A stretch of 60,427 nucleotides of DNA from Oscillospiraceae bacterium (lineage in GTDB: Bacteria; Bacillota; Clostridia; Oscillospirales; Acutalibacteraceae): positions 1 to 60,427 of the forward strand of contig SVQE01000008.1 of NCBI GenBank assembly GCA_015065505.1, given 5' to 3'. Made by a program: the position numbers and the translations under genes. Below the pieces are notes generated by a model. The model did no database searches and had not been told where the DNA came from. It was given only the letters and a program-made list of their open reading frames with translations. Positions 49,593 to 59,201 of this stretch are shown here, piece by piece; position 1 is the first letter of the stretch; every line of letters begins with the position of its first letter.

Positions 49593-50217
49593 AACTTATC
49601 TCCTTTTCTCATTTCAGTTATCAAAGCCGGGCAAAACGGATGATTAGTTGTTTGCCGCTTTTGAAAACAGCTTCAGACAGTTTCATTTTAGCATACAGAA
49701 TAAAGAAATGCAATTTAAAAAAGGACAGTTTTTCTGTCCGCTAAATGAAGTTCACCTTACTTAATGTATAACAAAGGGGTCTGTCCCCCTTGTTATGAAA
49801 GCGCTCCCTCGTAGCGGAGGGCGAAGCGCCCGCGTTACGACACGAATCGGGGTTTCCAAAGGGGAATTGAAGAAACTGTGGGGTTCAGCAACCTTCTATC
49901 GGTTCTTGTTTTTCGATTGCTTCAAGAGGTTGCGAACACCGCGTTCTTCACTCCTCTTTGGTTGCTTTCTTGGCTCCACCATTCTTTCGCAACCCGAAAG
50001 AATGGTGGAAAAACAATATAAAATATTCATTTCATTTACAAACTTTTTAAAATGATAGTAATACTTGCGGAGCGTCCAGGGGGTCGCTCCCTACATTCAA
50101 AACGGAAGACATTTCCTTTCTGAAATATCGGATTGCTTATAGATCGCCTCTTTTGTTTTTACTAAAGCGTTTTTATTCCCCAGTAGAACTGCGGGTTTAG
50201 TCTGTGCTTAAGACCAA
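49593..50217. other. Gene-poor gap between the TPR protein and luxS
   Basis: It holds the REP-like palindrome at 49768-49796 and a perfect 14-bp hairpin CCACCATTCTTTCG/CGAAAGAATGGTGG at about 49975-50007 in a GCTTTCTTGGCTCCACC context. Low-complexity AT-rich sequence follows. I see no gene. Confidence 0.6.
49768..49796. repeat. REP-like palindrome, arm ATAACAAA
   Basis: ATAACAAAGGGGTCTGTCCC then CCTTGTTAT. The core has one changed base. Confidence 0.65.
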
Positions 50218-50246
50218 TAAAAAGAGGATTTACCGCGGTAAATCCC
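50218..50246 (-). terminator. Terminator of luxS
   Basis: GGATTTACCGCGGTAAATCC palindrome followed by TCTTTTT on the minus strand. Confidence 0.7.
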
Positions 50247-50263
50247 TTTAATAATTTATTATT

Positions 50264-50788
50264 TTATGAATCAAAGAAGTTTAAACCGTCGTCGGTGATG
50301 AGGCGTTCGGTTTTTGGGTATTCAAAAATTGCGGTGTTATCCCTGTTTTCTTCAAGATAATCTGCAAATTCCTTTGCATACCATTTTGCCATTGCGAGAT
50401 TATGCAGAAGATAGTTTCCGCAGTTAACCTCGGCAGCGCCCGGAACTTCGTCGTATTCCTCAACAGCTCTGAAAGCATCGAGCAAAAGCGCGTGCAGCTC
50501 CTCTGGTGCGCGGCTGCCCTTTAAAATAAGATAAAAGCCCGTTAAACAGCCCATCGGTCCCCAATAGATAACATCGTTTTTCCAATCATCATTGTTTCTG
50601 AGGAAGGTTGCAATGATATGCTCAAGCGAATGCATTGCCGCAACATCTATTGCAGGCTCTCTGTTCGGCTTTTTCAGCCTTATATCATAGGTTGTAACCG
50701 TATCTCCGCCAACATAATCAACCCTGCTTGTGAAAATACCGGGAACGATTTTTGTGTGGTCAACGGAAAAGCTCTGAATTAATTCCAT
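50264..50788 (-). CDS. luxS: S-ribosylhomocysteine lyase
   Basis: 174 aa. Cleaves S-ribosylhomocysteine to homocysteine and the AI-2 precursor DPD. Zinc ligands HSLEH and the Cys of CGNYLLHN are present, with GPMGCLTGFY carrying the catalytic Cys. ATG at 50788 follows GGAG by six bases. It lies just downstream of an amino-acid ABC importer operon. Confidence 0.96.
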   Translation of the reverse strand: MELIQSFSVDHTKIVPGIFTSRVDYVGGDTVTTYDIRLKKPNREPAIDVAAMHSLEHIIATFLRNNDDWKNDVIYWGPMGCLTGFYLILKGSRAPEELHALLLDAFRAVEEYDEVPGAAEVNCGNYLLHNLAMAKWYAKEFADYLEENRDNTAIFEYPKTERLITDDGLNFFDS

Positions 50789-50800
50789 AATGTTCTCCTT

Positions 50801-50836
50801 AAAAAGACGGACACTATGCAACAATGCGCAGTGTCC
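50801..50836 (-). terminator. Hairpin-T run between ABC operon and luxS
   Basis: GGACACTGCGCA/TGCATAGTGTCC (one mismatch) followed by GTCTTTTT, ending at the luxS ribosome site. It could end the importer operon or attenuate luxS. Confidence 0.65.
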
Positions 50837-50883
50837 TTTTATTAATAGAATTTCTATTGAGAAGTCCTTATTGTAATTATTAT

Positions 50884-51627
50884 TTACAACACTTTTGACA
50901 AAAAGTCAACAAGTCTCGGGTCTTTCGGATTATCAAAAATATCGCTCGGGGTGCCCTGCTCAAGAATCTTTCCGTCAGCCATGAACACAACCCTTGTTGC
51001 AACCTCTCTTGCAAAGCCCATTTCGTGGGTTACAACAACCATTGTCATACCCTCTTTTGCAAGGGACTGCATAACCTGAAGAACCTCGCCGACCATTTCG
51101 GGGTCGAGCGCCGAGGTGGGCTCATCAAAAAGCATAACCTCGGGTTCCATGCAGAGTGCGCGCACTATTGCAACTCTCTGCTTCTGACCGCCCGAAAGCT
51201 GCGAGGGATAAGCGTCCGCTCTGTCGTCAAGACCAACCTTCTGAAGCAGGTCGTAAGCCTTTGCCTCTGCCTCTTCCTTTGATTTGCCGAGAAGCTTCAT
51301 CGGCGCAATAGTTAAGTTTTTAAGAACGGTCATATTCGGGAAAAGATTGAAATGCTGAAAAACCATTCCCATTTTCTGACGGTGCTTGTTTATATCAAGC
51401 TTCGGGTCTGTTAAATCGTCGCCGTCGAAAACAATGCTGCCGCCCGAGGGGATTTCAAGAAGGTTTAGTGAGCGCAGAACGGTTGATTTACCCGAGCCCG
51501 AGGGTCCTATGATAACAACAACCTCGCCCCTGTCTATTTCAAGGTCTATACCGTCAATAGCCTTAACGGTTCCTGCAAGATAGTGCTTTTTTAGCCCTGT
51601 AACATTAATTAAGCAATTATCTTTCAC
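50884..51627 (-). CDS. Polar amino-acid ABC transporter, ATP-binding protein (system 1)
   Basis: 247 aa GlnQ/ArtP-type ATPase. Walker [12 protein letters not shown], signature [15 protein letters not shown], Walker [14 protein letters not shown] and VTHEMGFA. It overlaps the permease gene by 11 bases. Confidence 0.94.
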   Translation of the reverse strand: MKDNCLINVTGLKKHYLAGTVKAIDGIDLEIDRGEVVVIIGPSGSGKSTVLRSLNLLEIPSGGSIVFDGDDLTDPKLDINKHRQKMGMVFQHFNLFPNMTVLKNLTIAPMKLLGKSKEEAEAKAYDLLQKVGLDDRADAYPSQLSGGQKQRVAIVRALCMEPEVMLFDEPTSALDPEMVGEVLQVMQSLAKEGMTMVVVTHEMGFAREVATRVVFMADGKILEQGTPSDIFDNPKDPRLVDFLSKVL

Positions 51628-52351
51628 TCTTCTTCAGCCTCCTTTCAATAATTCCAACAAGATAGGTGAGAAGCATAACGGTTGCAAGATAAATAAGTGC
51701 AACTATGCCGAGCGGAATGAAGTATTCAAAAATTCGTCCGCCGATGATGTTTCCTGCTTTTGTGAGCTCAATAACACCAACATAACCTGCAACTGAGGTT
51801 TCTTTTAAAAGGGCAATGAACTCGTTGAGCAGTGTGGGCAGTACTGCCTTGAACATCTGGGGAATAATTATGTATCTCATAGTCTGAACATAGTTGAAGC
51901 CGATTGAGCGCCCTGCTTCAAACTGACCTTCATCAATGCTCATAATTCCCGCTCTGAATATCTCGGCAACGTATGCGCCCGAGTTAATACCGAATGCGAG
52001 TATTGCAACAAAGATTCCGTTGCTTGAAAATGCAAAAACAACGAAATACATAATCATAAGCTGAACAACAACGGGTGTTCCGCGGATAACGGTTAAATAA
52101 ATCTTGCATATTCCGTTGAGGAAGGCAAGCAGATAGTATCCGAAGCCGCCCTTCATTTTCATTGCGTCCTTGTTCTTATCAAACGAAGTACGAACAGCTG
52201 CAATCAAAACGCCGATGATGATGCCCACAAGCAGCGCACCGCCCGTTATTTTCAGCGTGTTTAAGAAGCCCTTTATATACTGAATATATCTTTGCTCTTC
52301 GATAAATGCATTTAAAAATTTTTCGGAGATTGATAGTGTGATGGGATTCAT
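51617..52351 (-). CDS. Polar amino-acid ABC transporter, permease (system 1)
   Basis: 244-aa HisM/GlnP-type permease. The EAA loop is in the [20 protein letters not shown] region. Five or more TM helices; [18 protein letters not shown] is typical. It pairs with the ATPase encoded next. Confidence 0.93.
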   Translation of the reverse strand: MNPITLSISEKFLNAFIEEQRYIQYIKGFLNTLKITGGALLVGIIIGVLIAAVRTSFDKNKDAMKMKGGFGYYLLAFLNGICKIYLTVIRGTPVVVQLMIMYFVVFAFSSNGIFVAILAFGINSGAYVAEIFRAGIMSIDEGQFEAGRSIGFNYVQTMRYIIIPQMFKAVLPTLLNEFIALLKETSVAGYVGVIELTKAGNIIGGRIFEYFIPLGIVALIYLATVMLLTYLVGIIERRLKKSER

Positions 52352-52413
52352 ATTCTTTCCTCTAATTCCTAATTAAAAAGGGCGGATGATATCCGCCCCT
52401 ACATTAATAATAA

Positions 52414-53190
52414 TTAGTCAGCCTTGATATACTTAGCAACGATTTTCTGAACGGTTCCGTCTGCGATGAGTTTCTGAAGTGCTGCATTAACTTTGGTCTG
52501 AAGCTCTTCGTCATCCTTATTGAAGCAGATTGCATAATCCTCTTCAACATAAGCTGTTTCAAGAATCTTAAGTCCTTCGTTTGCTGCAACATAGCTCTTT
52601 GCAGGCTCGTTGTCGATGATAACGCAGTCAACCTTGCCCGTGAGAAGTGCCTGAACTGCAACAGCGCCGTTATCGTATCTTGTGATGTTTTCCTCGCCGT
52701 AGTCACCTGAAGCGTAGATGTCGCCTGTGGTTGAGGTCTGAACACCGATTTTCTTGCCGTTTACATCGTCAAGAGTAGCAATGCTGCCGCCGTCCTTAAC
52801 GATAACAACCTGAACGCCCTTTGCATATGAGGTTGAGAAATTAACGCTCTTTTCTCTTTCTGCAGTTACGGTCATGCCTGCCATACCCATATCGTATTTG
52901 CCTGCCTGAACGCCGGGGATGATTGAATCGAATGCAACGTCTTCAATAACAAGCTCCATGCCGAGCTCATCTGCGATTGCCTGAGCAATCTCTGCGTCGA
53001 TACCAACAATAGCGTCGCCCTCGTGGTATTCATAAGGAGGGAATTCAGCATTTGTTGCCATAACAAGCTTTTCTTTTGCATCTTCTGCTGCCTTAGTAGT
53101 TGTTTCATCTGCGTTTTTGCCGTTGCTGCATCCTGCAAAAGCAAAAACAACCATTAATGCCGCAAGAACAATTGCTAATACTTTTTTCAT
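52414..53190 (-). CDS. Amino-acid-binding lipoprotein (system 1)
   Basis: 258-aa SBP family 3 lipoprotein. Signal peptide with lipobox FAGC. The ligand fold is seen in NAEFPPYEYHEGDAIVGIDA and GMAGMTVTAEREKSVNFS. First gene of the importer operon. The ligand cannot be told from sequence. Confidence 0.94.
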   Translation of the reverse strand: MKKVLAIVLAALMVVFAFAGCSNGKNADETTTKAAEDAKEKLVMATNAEFPPYEYHEGDAIVGIDAEIAQAIADELGMELVIEDVAFDSIIPGVQAGKYDMGMAGMTVTAEREKSVNFSTSYAKGVQVVIVKDGGSIATLDDVNGKKIGVQTSTTGDIYASGDYGEENITRYDNGAVAVQALLTGKVDCVIIDNEPAKSYVAANEGLKILETAYVEEDYAICFNKDDEELQTKVNAALQKLIADGTVQKIVAKYIKAD

Positions 53191-53240
53191 AATTATTTCT
53201 CCTTTAAATTTTAATTATATACAATTTTTTGTATGCAGTT

Positions 53241-53269
53241 ACAATAGCATAAAGGAAAACCACTGTCAA
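53241..53269 (-). promoter_or_regulatory. Promoter of importer system 1
   Basis: TTGACA (53264-53269), 17-base spacer, TATTGT (53241-53246). Confidence 0.65.
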
Positions 53270-53353
53270 CAAATATTTTCGTTTATAAGTAAATTTCATA
53301 ATTATGCATAAATATGTATGTTAAAACATTTTTTCGTTTTAGCAAATTAACAC

Positions 53354-53382
53354 TTTACTTTGCTAAACAAATAAAGTATAAT
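53354..53382 (+). promoter_or_regulatory. Promoter of importer system 2
   Basis: TTTACT (53354-53359), 17-base spacer, TATAAT (53377-53382). Confidence 0.65.
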
Positions 53383-53424
53383 AGCCTCATCCCAATTTTA
53401 AAAATTATGAAAGAGGTATTAAAA

Positions 53425-54228
53425 ATGAAAAAGATTTTAGCAGTTTTACTTGCAGTTTTAACAGTTGCATTCAGCTTTGCGGCATGTTCAAGCAAGAGCG
53501 ACCTTGATTATGTTAAGGGTAAGGGCAAGCTTGTTATCGGCATCACATATTTTGAGCCGATGGACTATATTGATGATAACGGCGAGCTTACAGGCTTTGA
53601 GGTTGAATTCGGTAAGGAAGTTTGTGCAAGACTCGGCGTTGAGCCCGAATTCCAGGAAATTTCCTGGGAAGCAAAGGAAACAGAGCTTGCATCAAAGAAT
53701 ATTGACTGCATCTGGAACGGTATGACTATCACTCCCCAAAGAAAAGAAGCAATGTCAATTTCAGACCCCTATATGAACAATAAGCAGGTTATTGTTTGCA
53801 AGGCAGAAAATGCAGAGGCTTTTGCAAAGGCAGGCGGACTCGACGGCAAAACAGTTGTTGCAGAAAAAGAATCAGCAGGTGAAGAGGCTGTTGCAGATGC
53901 AGCTTATGCAGATTTCTTCGGCAAGGCAAACTATGTTGCAGTTGACGCTATGAAAACCGCATTAATGGAAGTTAAGGCAGGCACAGCAGATGCAGCAGTT
54001 ATCGACTATGTAACAGGTATCGGCTCTCTCGGCGCAGGCTCAAGCTATGAGGACCTTGCAATCGTTGATAAATCCTTTGCAGACGAGCAGTACGGCATCG
54101 CATTCCGCAAGGGCAGCGACATCACCGACGAGGTTGACGAAATTATTGAAGACCTTATTGAAGACGGAACTCTTCAGAAAATTGCCTATAAATACGGTCT
54201 CGGCGAGCTTCTTGTATTAGACGACTAA
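53425..54228 (+). CDS. Amino-acid-binding lipoprotein (system 2)
   Basis: 267-aa SBP family 3 protein. Signal peptide with lipobox FAAC. Ligand fold motifs are YFEPMDYIDDNGELTGFEVE and NGMTITPQRKEAMSIS. ATG at 53425 is chosen for AGAGG upstream; an earlier in-frame start would place the signal peptide internally. Divergent from system 1. Confidence 0.94.
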   Translation: MKKILAVLLAVLTVAFSFAACSSKSDLDYVKGKGKLVIGITYFEPMDYIDDNGELTGFEVEFGKEVCARLGVEPEFQEISWEAKETELASKNIDCIWNGMTITPQRKEAMSISDPYMNNKQVIVCKAENAEAFAKAGGLDGKTVVAEKESAGEEAVADAAYADFFGKANYVAVDAMKTALMEVKAGTADAAVIDYVTGIGSLGAGSSYEDLAIVDKSFADEQYGIAFRKGSDITDEVDEIIEDLIEDGTLQKIAYKYGLGELLVLDD

Positions 54229-54346
54229 TTAAGAAAAAATTCATAACCTTAGGGGAGGGCGTGCGTGCCCTCCCATTAAATTGATAAAACATAAACGGCG
54301 CGGAAAGCGCATTAATTATTATCTGCGTTTTCCACAGGAGAAATAA

Positions 54347-54991
54347 ATGGATTTTTCAACTATTACACTCGAACTGTTAAAAGGCTTCTGGGACAACCTG
54401 AAGCTTTTCGGTTCAACACTTGTTTTTGCAATGCCTTTGGGACTGCTTATCTGCTTTTGCTCAATGTCAAAGTTCAAGCCCCTTAAATGGCTTTCAAAAA
54501 CCTTTGTATGGATTATTCGCGGAACTCCGCTTATGCTTCAGCTATTTGTTGTTTTATATGTTCCCGGAATACTTTTCAGCATTCCGATTAAAACAAGATT
54601 CTTAGCGGCGCTGATTGCGTTTGTTATAAACTATGCGGCATATTTTTCAGAGATATACAGGGGCGGAATCGAAAGTGTTCCGATAGGTCAGCACGAAGCG
54701 GGAATGGTTCTCGGTATGACCAAGAAGCAGATATTCTTCAAAATAACCCTTATGCAGGTTGTTAAGAAAATAATTCCGCCGATGAGCAACGAAATAATCA
54801 CTCTTGTTAAGGATACCTCGCTTGCAAGAGTTATTGCGGTTTCCGAGGTTATTATGGTTTCTGAAAGATTTTCGGCAAGAGGACTTATATGGCCGCTTTT
54901 CTATACGGGCGTATTCTTCCTTGTTTTCAACGGACTGCTTACCGTTATCTTCGGCAAAATCGAAAAGAAACTAGATTACTACAAAGGTTAA
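54347..54991 (+). CDS. Amino-acid ABC transporter, permease (system 2)
   Basis: 214 aa with IIRGTPLMLQLFVVLYV and the EAA-type loop GQHEAGMVLGMTKKQIFFKI. AGGAG ribosome site. The next gene's ATG follows directly after the stop. Confidence 0.93.
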   Translation: MDFSTITLELLKGFWDNLKLFGSTLVFAMPLGLLICFCSMSKFKPLKWLSKTFVWIIRGTPLMLQLFVVLYVPGILFSIPIKTRFLAALIAFVINYAAYFSEIYRGGIESVPIGQHEAGMVLGMTKKQIFFKITLMQVVKKIIPPMSNEIITLVKDTSLARVIAVSEVIMVSERFSARGLIWPLFYTGVFFLVFNGLLTVIFGKIEKKLDYYKG

Positions 54992-55762
54992 ATGGGTGTG
55001 GATATGGCAGTATTGGAAATTAGAAACATACATAAAACCTTTGGCAATACCGAGGTTTTAAAGGGAATTGATTTCGAGCTCGAAAAGGGCGAGGTTTTAT
55101 CCATTATCGGCTCTTCGGGTTCGGGCAAAACAACCCTGCTTCGCTGCATAAACTTTTTGGAGTTTGCAGAGCGGGGAACAATAACCGTTAACGGCGAAAC
55201 GATATATAACGGCGCAGACAATATAACCCATAAGGAAAAGGAGCTCAGACTCAAAAGGCTTCATTTCGGGCTTGTTTTCCAGTCGTTCAATCTGTTTCCG
55301 CAGTATAATGTTATGCAGAATTTAACGCTTGCGCCGTCGCTGCTTGATATGGGAACAAAGGAAGAGCTTGAAAATGAGGCAAGGGATATTCTTGAAAGAG
55401 TAAACCTTTCCGAAAAGGCGCTTTCATATCCCTGCGAGCTTTCGGGCGGTCAGCAGCAGCGAGTTGCAATCGCAAGAGCGCTTATGCTCAAACCCGATAT
55501 TCTCTGCTTTGATGAGCCAACCTCTGCGCTCGACCCCGAGCTTACGGGCGAGGTTCTCAAGGTTATCAAGGGACTAAAAGACAGCGGCAGCACAATGATT
55601 GTTGTAACCCATGAAATGGAATTTGCAAAGAATGTTTCTGATAAGGTTATCTTCATGGCGGACGGCGTTGTTGAGGAAATGGGAACACCCGAAGAGGTTT
55701 TCGATAATCCCAAAAGCGAGAAAACAAAAGCATTTCTTACTACAAGTTTGGAAAAATTCTAA
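54992..55762 (+). CDS. Amino-acid ABC transporter, ATP-binding protein (system 2)
   Basis: 256 aa. Walker [12 protein letters not shown], signature [15 protein letters not shown], Walker [25 protein letters not shown] at 54992 or the in-frame ATG at 55004 (MAVLEIRNI) could start it; the second has GGGTGTGG upstream. Confidence 0.93.
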   Translation: MGVDMAVLEIRNIHKTFGNTEVLKGIDFELEKGEVLSIIGSSGSGKTTLLRCINFLEFAERGTITVNGETIYNGADNITHKEKELRLKRLHFGLVFQSFNLFPQYNVMQNLTLAPSLLDMGTKEELENEARDILERVNLSEKALSYPCELSGGQQQRVAIARALMLKPDILCFDEPTSALDPELTGEVLKVIKGLKDSGSTMIVVTHEMEFAKNVSDKVIFMADGVVEEMGTPEEVFDNPKSEKTKAFLTTSLEKF

Positions 55763-55786
55763 AAAGAGGCGAAAGCCTCTTTTTTT
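55761..55786 (+). terminator. Terminator of importer system 2
   Basis: AAAGAGGC-GAAA-GCCTCTTT followed by T run. Confidence 0.9.
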
Positions 55787-55815
55787 GTGGTCAATGGTCA
55801 GAATGAGAAAAACAA

Positions 55816-55852
55816 CAAGCGTATACAGGGGTCAGACCCCTGTATACGCTTG
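55816..55852. repeat. REP-like palindrome, arm CAAGCGTATACA
   Basis: Core GGGGTCAGACCCC with RAYT 1-type GTATACA arms, but near RAYT 2. Confidence 0.85.
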
Positions 55853-55886
55853 AAATATAATCGGAACGAAGTGGTTCGTTTGCGAG

Positions 55887-55915
55887 TGTCAATAGGGGTC
55901 AGACCCCTATTGACA
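55887..55915. repeat. REP-like palindrome, arm TGTCAATA
   Basis: Core GGGGTCAGACCCC with TGTCAATA arms, RAYT 2 type. Confidence 0.85.
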
Positions 55916-55987
55916 TTACCCATGTATACATAAAAAAGCAGACGCTATGCCTCTGCTATACTATTTGTAAGTATCTGTTATTTCAGA

Positions 55988-56635
55988 TTAATAATTATAA
56001 TAAAAGTCGGCATCATCAACATAGAATTGATAAGGTGTATCGTCAAACTTATCTATCATATAAGATGCTTCCAATTCATATTCGTCAACAACCAAAGTAC
56101 CTGATACCTTGATTTCTTTTCCGATTACGTCGGTGTCCCATTCTTCTTTATAGTAATCTTCGTGCACTACATCTCTCTTATCAATGAATTCTTCAAGATA
56201 AAATCCTCTTTCTGTCTGAACGTATCCGTAGTAGTAATCTCCAAAGTAAGCTGTACTCATCAAAGACGACAGCTCCAAGTCTTTAATTCTGTCTATGAAA
56301 GATATTGTATATCCGTCATAGTTTCTATACTCTTTGCAAAACTCCTCATAATCGAGAGATACTACTTCGTCTGTATCCGGATTTGTTAAGCAAATTTGCT
56401 CACTGCGTTGTTCCAAGACTGATGTAAGAATGCCCAATACTATAGGAGCCAACGCAAAAATCACCGCTAAAACTATTACTACAATAAATGCAGGCGTTTT
56501 TACAAACGGCTTTTTGTCAATAGGGGTCTGACCCCTATTGACATTTAAATGCTTTGTTGGTATACTAAAAATAGAATATGAGGTGATTTTATGGCTAGAC
56601 AAAAAAGAATTAAAAGTGAAAGCGGAATATACCAT
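55988..56635 (-). CDS. Single-TM hypothetical protein with 5' end disturbed by a REP palindrome
   Basis: The last about 170 residues look genuine: one TM helix (FIVVIVLAVIFALAPIVLGI), then an acidic, Tyr-rich exterior ending DDADFYYNY. The first about 45 residues are read through the RAYT 2 5' end and the palindrome at 56515-56543 (NVNRGQTPIDKK). No ATG with a ribosome site exists before the TM helix. The true start was probably lost, so this may be a pseudogene. Coordinates show the full open frame. Confidence 0.5.
   Translation of the reverse strand: MVYSAFTFNSFLSSHKITSYSIFSIPTKHLNVNRGQTPIDKKPFVKTPAFIVVIVLAVIFALAPIVLGILTSVLEQRSEQICLTNPDTDEVVSLDYEEFCKEYRNYDGYTISFIDRIKDLELSSLMSTAYFGDYYYGYVQTERGFYLEEFIDKRDVVHEDYYKEEWDTDVIGKEIKVSGTLVVDEYELEASYMIDKFDDTPYQFYVDDADFYYNY
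56515..56543. repeat. REP-like palindrome, arm TGTCAATA
   Basis: Core GGGGTCTGACCCC, 47 bases before RAYT 2 and inside the disturbed hypothetical gene. Confidence 0.85.
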
Positions 56636-57337
56636 GTTATGTTACGCGGTATCAATAAACAGCAGGTGTTTTTTGATGACGATGACTATTATGTGTTTTT
56701 GAATTCACTTTCAAAATGCAAAACTGTTTCGGGGTTTAAACTCTATGCATATTGTTTTATGAATAATCATGTGCATCTTCTTATTCAGGAATGCGATGAA
56801 CCAATTGATAAGATTTTTAAAAGATTGGGAGATAGTTTTATTTATTGGTATAACTTAAAATATGACAGAATAGGTGGGGTGTTTCAGGGAAGATATAAAA
56901 GCATACCTGTTGAAGGGGATGAATATTTTATATCCGTATTAAGATATATTCATCAGAATCCCGTAAAGGCAGGTATTGTAAAACGTTGTTCAGACTATGA
57001 ATTCAGCAGCTATAATGCTTATTTTGAAGAAACTGAGATTGTAGACACAGAATTTGCAAAAGAATTAATCGGGATTAAAGAATTTAAAAGAATTCACAAG
57101 GAAATATGTAACGAACATCATCTTGATATTGACGATAAACATTCATTAAAGCTTTCGGATATGGATGCAAAACGGATTATTTATAAACGTACGGGTTGTA
57201 AATCACCGGAAGAGTTTGTGCGCTTATCCGTGCCTAAACAAAAAGAATATGTAAGAACACTTCGTGATGAAGGCGTTTCAGTGAGACAGATAATTCTTTT
57301 TACCGGAGCATCACAAAGAACAGCTACTCTCAGATAG
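56591..57337 (+). CDS. REP-associated tyrosine transposase (RAYT) 2
   Basis: 248 aa, close paralogue of RAYT 1. MARQKRIKSESGIYHVMLRG, HUH motif NNHVHLLIQE, GRYKSIPVEGDEYFISVLRY and IHQNPVKAGI. The C-terminal helices differ more between the paralogues than the catalytic half. GAGGTGA precedes the ATG. Flanked by TGTCAATA-armed palindromes, not GTATACA ones. Confidence 0.92.
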   Translation: MARQKRIKSESGIYHVMLRGINKQQVFFDDDDYYVFLNSLSKCKTVSGFKLYAYCFMNNHVHLLIQECDEPIDKIFKRLGDSFIYWYNLKYDRIGGVFQGRYKSIPVEGDEYFISVLRYIHQNPVKAGIVKRCSDYEFSSYNAYFEETEIVDTEFAKELIGIKEFKRIHKEICNEHHLDIDDKHSLKLSDMDAKRIIYKRTGCKSPEEFVRLSVPKQKEYVRTLRDEGVSVRQIILFTGASQRTATLR

Positions 57338-57345
57338 TAATTAAA

Positions 57346-57374
57346 TGTCAATAGGGGTCAGACTCCTGTTGACA
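57346..57374. repeat. REP-like palindrome, arm TGTCAATA (one mismatch pair)
   Basis: TGTCAATAGGGGTCAGACTC then CTGTTGACA, just after RAYT 2. Confidence 0.75.
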
Positions 57375-57405
57375 TTTTTTCAGCCTTTTATTGGTTTAAT
57401 GGTAA

Positions 57406-57448
57406 TGTCAATAGGGGTCAGACCCCTATTGACAGACCCCTATTGACA
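57406..57448. repeat. REP-like palindrome plus extra half-site, arm TGTCAATA
   Basis: A full palindrome at 57406-57434 followed by a duplicated half (GACCCCTATTGACA). Confidence 0.8.
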
Positions 57449-57563
57449 CATAAGGCATAGTGCATGGTTAAGGGTGATTTTTGAGACTCTGAAAAATAAA
57501 GTCTTTAATTATTAACTGATATAGTGTATAATTGGTTTAAAGGCTTTCATAAGGAGAAAAACG

Positions 57564-59201
57564 ATGGACTTAAAATTCAGCTTTAACTATATTGCAAACG
57601 GCAATATTAAGAGTGCAAGAGGGGATAACGACGATTTCACGCTTGATGTTCAGCAGGATGAAAACGGACTTAAAATAACCCTTAATCCCAAAACCGATAT
57701 AAGAATTCAGAAATTCCTTGTAACAAGGGACTATGATTTTTCTGCAGATTCAAAATTCTTTGCAAACGGCTTCCAGTCCTGGACCGATACAAAGGAGTTT
57801 TCCATGACTGACAGAATGGCAGGGCTCGGTCTTGTCGGCAAGAGCCTTTTCGGCAAGGTTTTCGGTCTTAACAATGTCGGCGACTATAATTTCGTTGAGG
57901 CTGAAAAAGAGGCGGGCGAATTCCATTCGCATTCCTTTGCCTATGTAAGAAACGGCGAAAGCATTGATTTCTTCGGCTCTTTAACGGACAGAACGGGCTA
58001 CACGATTATTTATGCCGATATGAATAATAACACCCTGAAGTTTTCTAAGGATTTAGAGGGCTTAACCATTAGCGAGCCATATGATATTCTTGATTTGTTC
58101 TTCACAAAGGGAACATATGACGAGGTTTTTGATAAATATTTCAGCGCTCTAGGAATTAAGCCTTTAACCGATGAAAAAATAAAGGGCTATACCTCGTGGT
58201 ATAATTATTATCAGAACATTAGCGAGGAAATTATTCTTCGCGATTTGGAATCGCTGTATAAGCACAGGGAATTTGTTAACACCTATCAGATTGACGACGG
58301 TTATCAGACCGCAGTCGGCGACTGGTTTTCAATCAACAAGGAAAAATTCCCCAACGGAATGAAGGTGCTTGTTGATTCAATCCACGAAAAAGGCTTCACC
58401 GCAGGTCTTTGGCTTGCACCCTTCGGCGCTCAGAAGGGCTCAAAGCTTGCAAAAAGCCATCCCGACTGGCTTATTAAAAACAAACACGGCAAGCCCATTC
58501 CCGTCGGCGCAAACTGGGGCGGCTTCTATGCTCTTGATATATATAATGAGGACGCGCGCAATTACATTAAGAGCGTTTTCAACGAGGTTCTTAATGTCTG
58601 GGGCTTTGATTTGGTTAAGCTCGATTTCCTCTACGCCGCATCAATTATCCCGATGTACGGCAAAACAAGGGGCGAGATTGCCTACGATGCAATAGACCTT
58701 CTCAGTGAATGCGTAGGCGATAAAAAGATTCTCGGCTGCGGCGTTCAGCAGATGCCCTGCTTCGGCAAGGTTGAATATATGAGAATCGGTCCCGATATGG
58801 CGCTTTGGTGGAAGCATAATCTTCTTCGCAGAAATATGCACCGCGAGGATGTTTCAACCCCGAATGCGGTTGGCAACAGCATTTACAGAAGATGCCTCAA
58901 CGGCAGAGCCTTCCTCTGCGACCCCGATGTTTTCCTCCTCAGAAGAACAAATATCAAGTTCACACCCGAACAGCAGCAGCTTCTCGGAAAATTCATCAAG
59001 CTCTTCGGCGGCGTTCTGTTCATGAGCGATAATGTTGCCGAATACGATGAAAAACAGCTTGCAACCTTCAGGGATATTCTCACCGATAATGCAAGGATTA
59101 CCGCAATTAATGTAACGAATAACACCGCGTTTATTGATTATGTTCAGGACGGAAAAGAGGATGTTCTGAAATTCAATGTTACGGACGGTACGATTTATTA
59201 G
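57564..59201 (+). CDS. GH36-like alpha-galactosidase
   Basis: 545 aa, cytoplasmic (no signal peptide). An N-terminal beta domain has NGFQSWTDTKEF. The catalytic barrel has GYTSWYNYYQNISEEII, YQIDDGYQTAVGDWF, GLWLAPFGA and the nucleophile motif VKLDFLYAA. The acid/base Asp is probably in MRIGPDMALWW. It hydrolyses alpha-galactosides such as raffinose-type sugars, though GH36 also holds other specificities. GGAG precedes the ATG. Single gene. Confidence 0.88.
   Translation: MDLKFSFNYIANGNIKSARGDNDDFTLDVQQDENGLKITLNPKTDIRIQKFLVTRDYDFSADSKFFANGFQSWTDTKEFSMTDRMAGLGLVGKSLFGKVFGLNNVGDYNFVEAEKEAGEFHSHSFAYVRNGESIDFFGSLTDRTGYTIIYADMNNNTLKFSKDLEGLTISEPYDILDLFFTKGTYDEVFDKYFSALGIKPLTDEKIKGYTSWYNYYQNISEEIILRDLESLYKHREFVNTYQIDDGYQTAVGDWFSINKEKFPNGMKVLVDSIHEKGFTAGLWLAPFGAQKGSKLAKSHPDWLIKNKHGKPIPVGANWGGFYALDIYNEDARNYIKSVFNEVLNVWGFDLVKLDFLYAASIIPMYGKTRGEIAYDAIDLLSECVGDKKILGCGVQQMPCFGKVEYMRIGPDMALWWKHNLLRRNMHREDVSTPNAVGNSIYRRCLNGRAFLCDPDVFLLRRTNIKFTPEQQQLLGKFIKLFGGVLFMSDNVAEYDEKQLATFRDILTDNARITAINVTNNTAFIDYVQDGKEDVLKFNVTDGTIY

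Noticed and set aside
33931-57337. Two RAYT genes as ends of one composite transposon
   Set aside because: They are 22 kb apart in the same direction with different palindrome arms, and core housekeeping genes lie between them.
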